DNA from: Geobacter sp.
GTDB taxonomy: Bacteria > Desulfobacterota > Desulfuromonadia > Geobacterales > Geobacteraceae
Assembly (NCBI GenBank): GCA_003857395.1
Contig: RPRC01000091.1
Coordinates: 1 to 46,512, forward strand
Length of the DNA: 46,512 bases
Direction: 5' to 3'
The notes under the pieces: model-generated
Told to the model about the DNA's origin: nothing
The model's input: the letters and a program-made list of their open reading frames with translations, nothing else
Database searches by the model: none
Translations under genes and position numbers: made by a program
Shown here: positions 46,390-46,512 of the stretch, one piece after another
Layout of the letters: each line of letters starts with the position of its first letter
Numbering within the stretch: the stretch's first letter is position 1

Positions 46390-46512
46390 TTATTCATCTC
46401 TCTCATAATCAACGATACGTTTTGCAACCTGCTTGATGTTGAGAAGGTCTTTGTAGTTGATGTTGTTGGAGAGGTAGTTGCCGCCGCTTGTTCCACAACC
46501 AAGTGTCAGTGA
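46390..46512 (-). CDS. Acylating aldehyde dehydrogenase, AdhE-type (C-terminal fragment, cut by window edge)
   Basis: Only the last 40 residues are present, ending at TAA 46390-46392. They read LTLGCGTSGGNYLSNNI and DLLNIKQVAKRIV, which align with the end of the aldehyde dehydrogenase half of AdhE (LTLGCGSWGGNSISENV and KTVAKR). Here the protein stops a few residues later, so it should be a stand-alone acetaldehyde-CoA dehydrogenase rather than the two-domain AdhE. It would supply acetyl-CoA to the nearby Pta and AckA. The exact substrate cannot be told from this fragment. Confidence 0.7.
   Translation of the reverse strand, partial: SLTLGCGTSGGNYLSNNINYKDLLNIKQVAKRIVDYERDE

Overview
The window looks like chromosomal DNA of an anaerobic, Gram-negative deltaproteobacterium of the Desulfuromonadales (Geobacter/Pelobacter/Desulfuromonas type). 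This is inferred from four things: a complete gspC-to-gspN type II secretion operon; futalosine-pathway menaquinone genes; a parA-parB-atpF'-atpF-atpHAGDC block with both b and b' ATP synthase subunits but without atpB/atpE; and outer-membrane biogenesis genes (lolA, secretin). No rRNA, tRNA, CRISPR array or intact transposase was seen. Species-level assignment is not possible from the sequence alone.

Layout. 1-10.9 kb (minus strand): one tightly packed type II secretion operon (gspC D E F G H I J K L M N, the last cut by the window edge), mostly linked by short overlaps, driven by a good sigma-70-like promoter in front of gspC. 11.4-13.6 kb (plus): mqnB-mqnD for menaquinone, then a small exported RlpA-like double-psi beta-barrel protein. 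13.7-15.7 kb (minus): a large exported TPR protein with an extremely lysine-rich tail. 16.1-24.0 kb (plus): lon, thiL and a minimal chemosensory cluster cheR-mcp-cheW-cheA. 24.2-27.5 kb (plus): lolA, yajQ, rimO and a DksA/TraR-type transcription factor. 27.5-34.0 kb (minus): the potassium transporter kup with a long, hairpin-rich leader; an HD-GYP/PilZ cyclic-di-GMP phosphodiesterase; and a tandem-PilZ protein fused to an acetyltransferase-like region. 34.3-42.2 kb (minus): F1Fo ATP synthase genes and the parAB chromosome segregation genes. 42.2-42.8 kb: a gene-free stretch with two striking hairpins and parS-like half-sites. 42.8-46.5 kb (minus): pta and ackA, a decayed HTH-cupin regulator gene, a ferritin-like protein, and the C-terminus of an AdhE-type acylating aldehyde dehydrogenase.

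How the genes fit together. The acylating aldehyde dehydrogenase, Pta and AckA form a plausible acetaldehyde to acetyl-CoA to acetyl phosphate to acetate plus ATP route; a ruined HTH-cupin regulator gene lies inside this group. Cyclic-di-GMP signalling is concentrated at 29.6-34.0 kb, where a hydrolase carrying its own PilZ receptor follows a tandem-PilZ/acyltransferase-like protein. The least explained items are that PilZ/acyltransferase-like protein, the pseudoknot-capable sequence and structured leader between the HD-GYP gene and kup, the hairpin pair near pta, and the lysine-tailed TPR protein.
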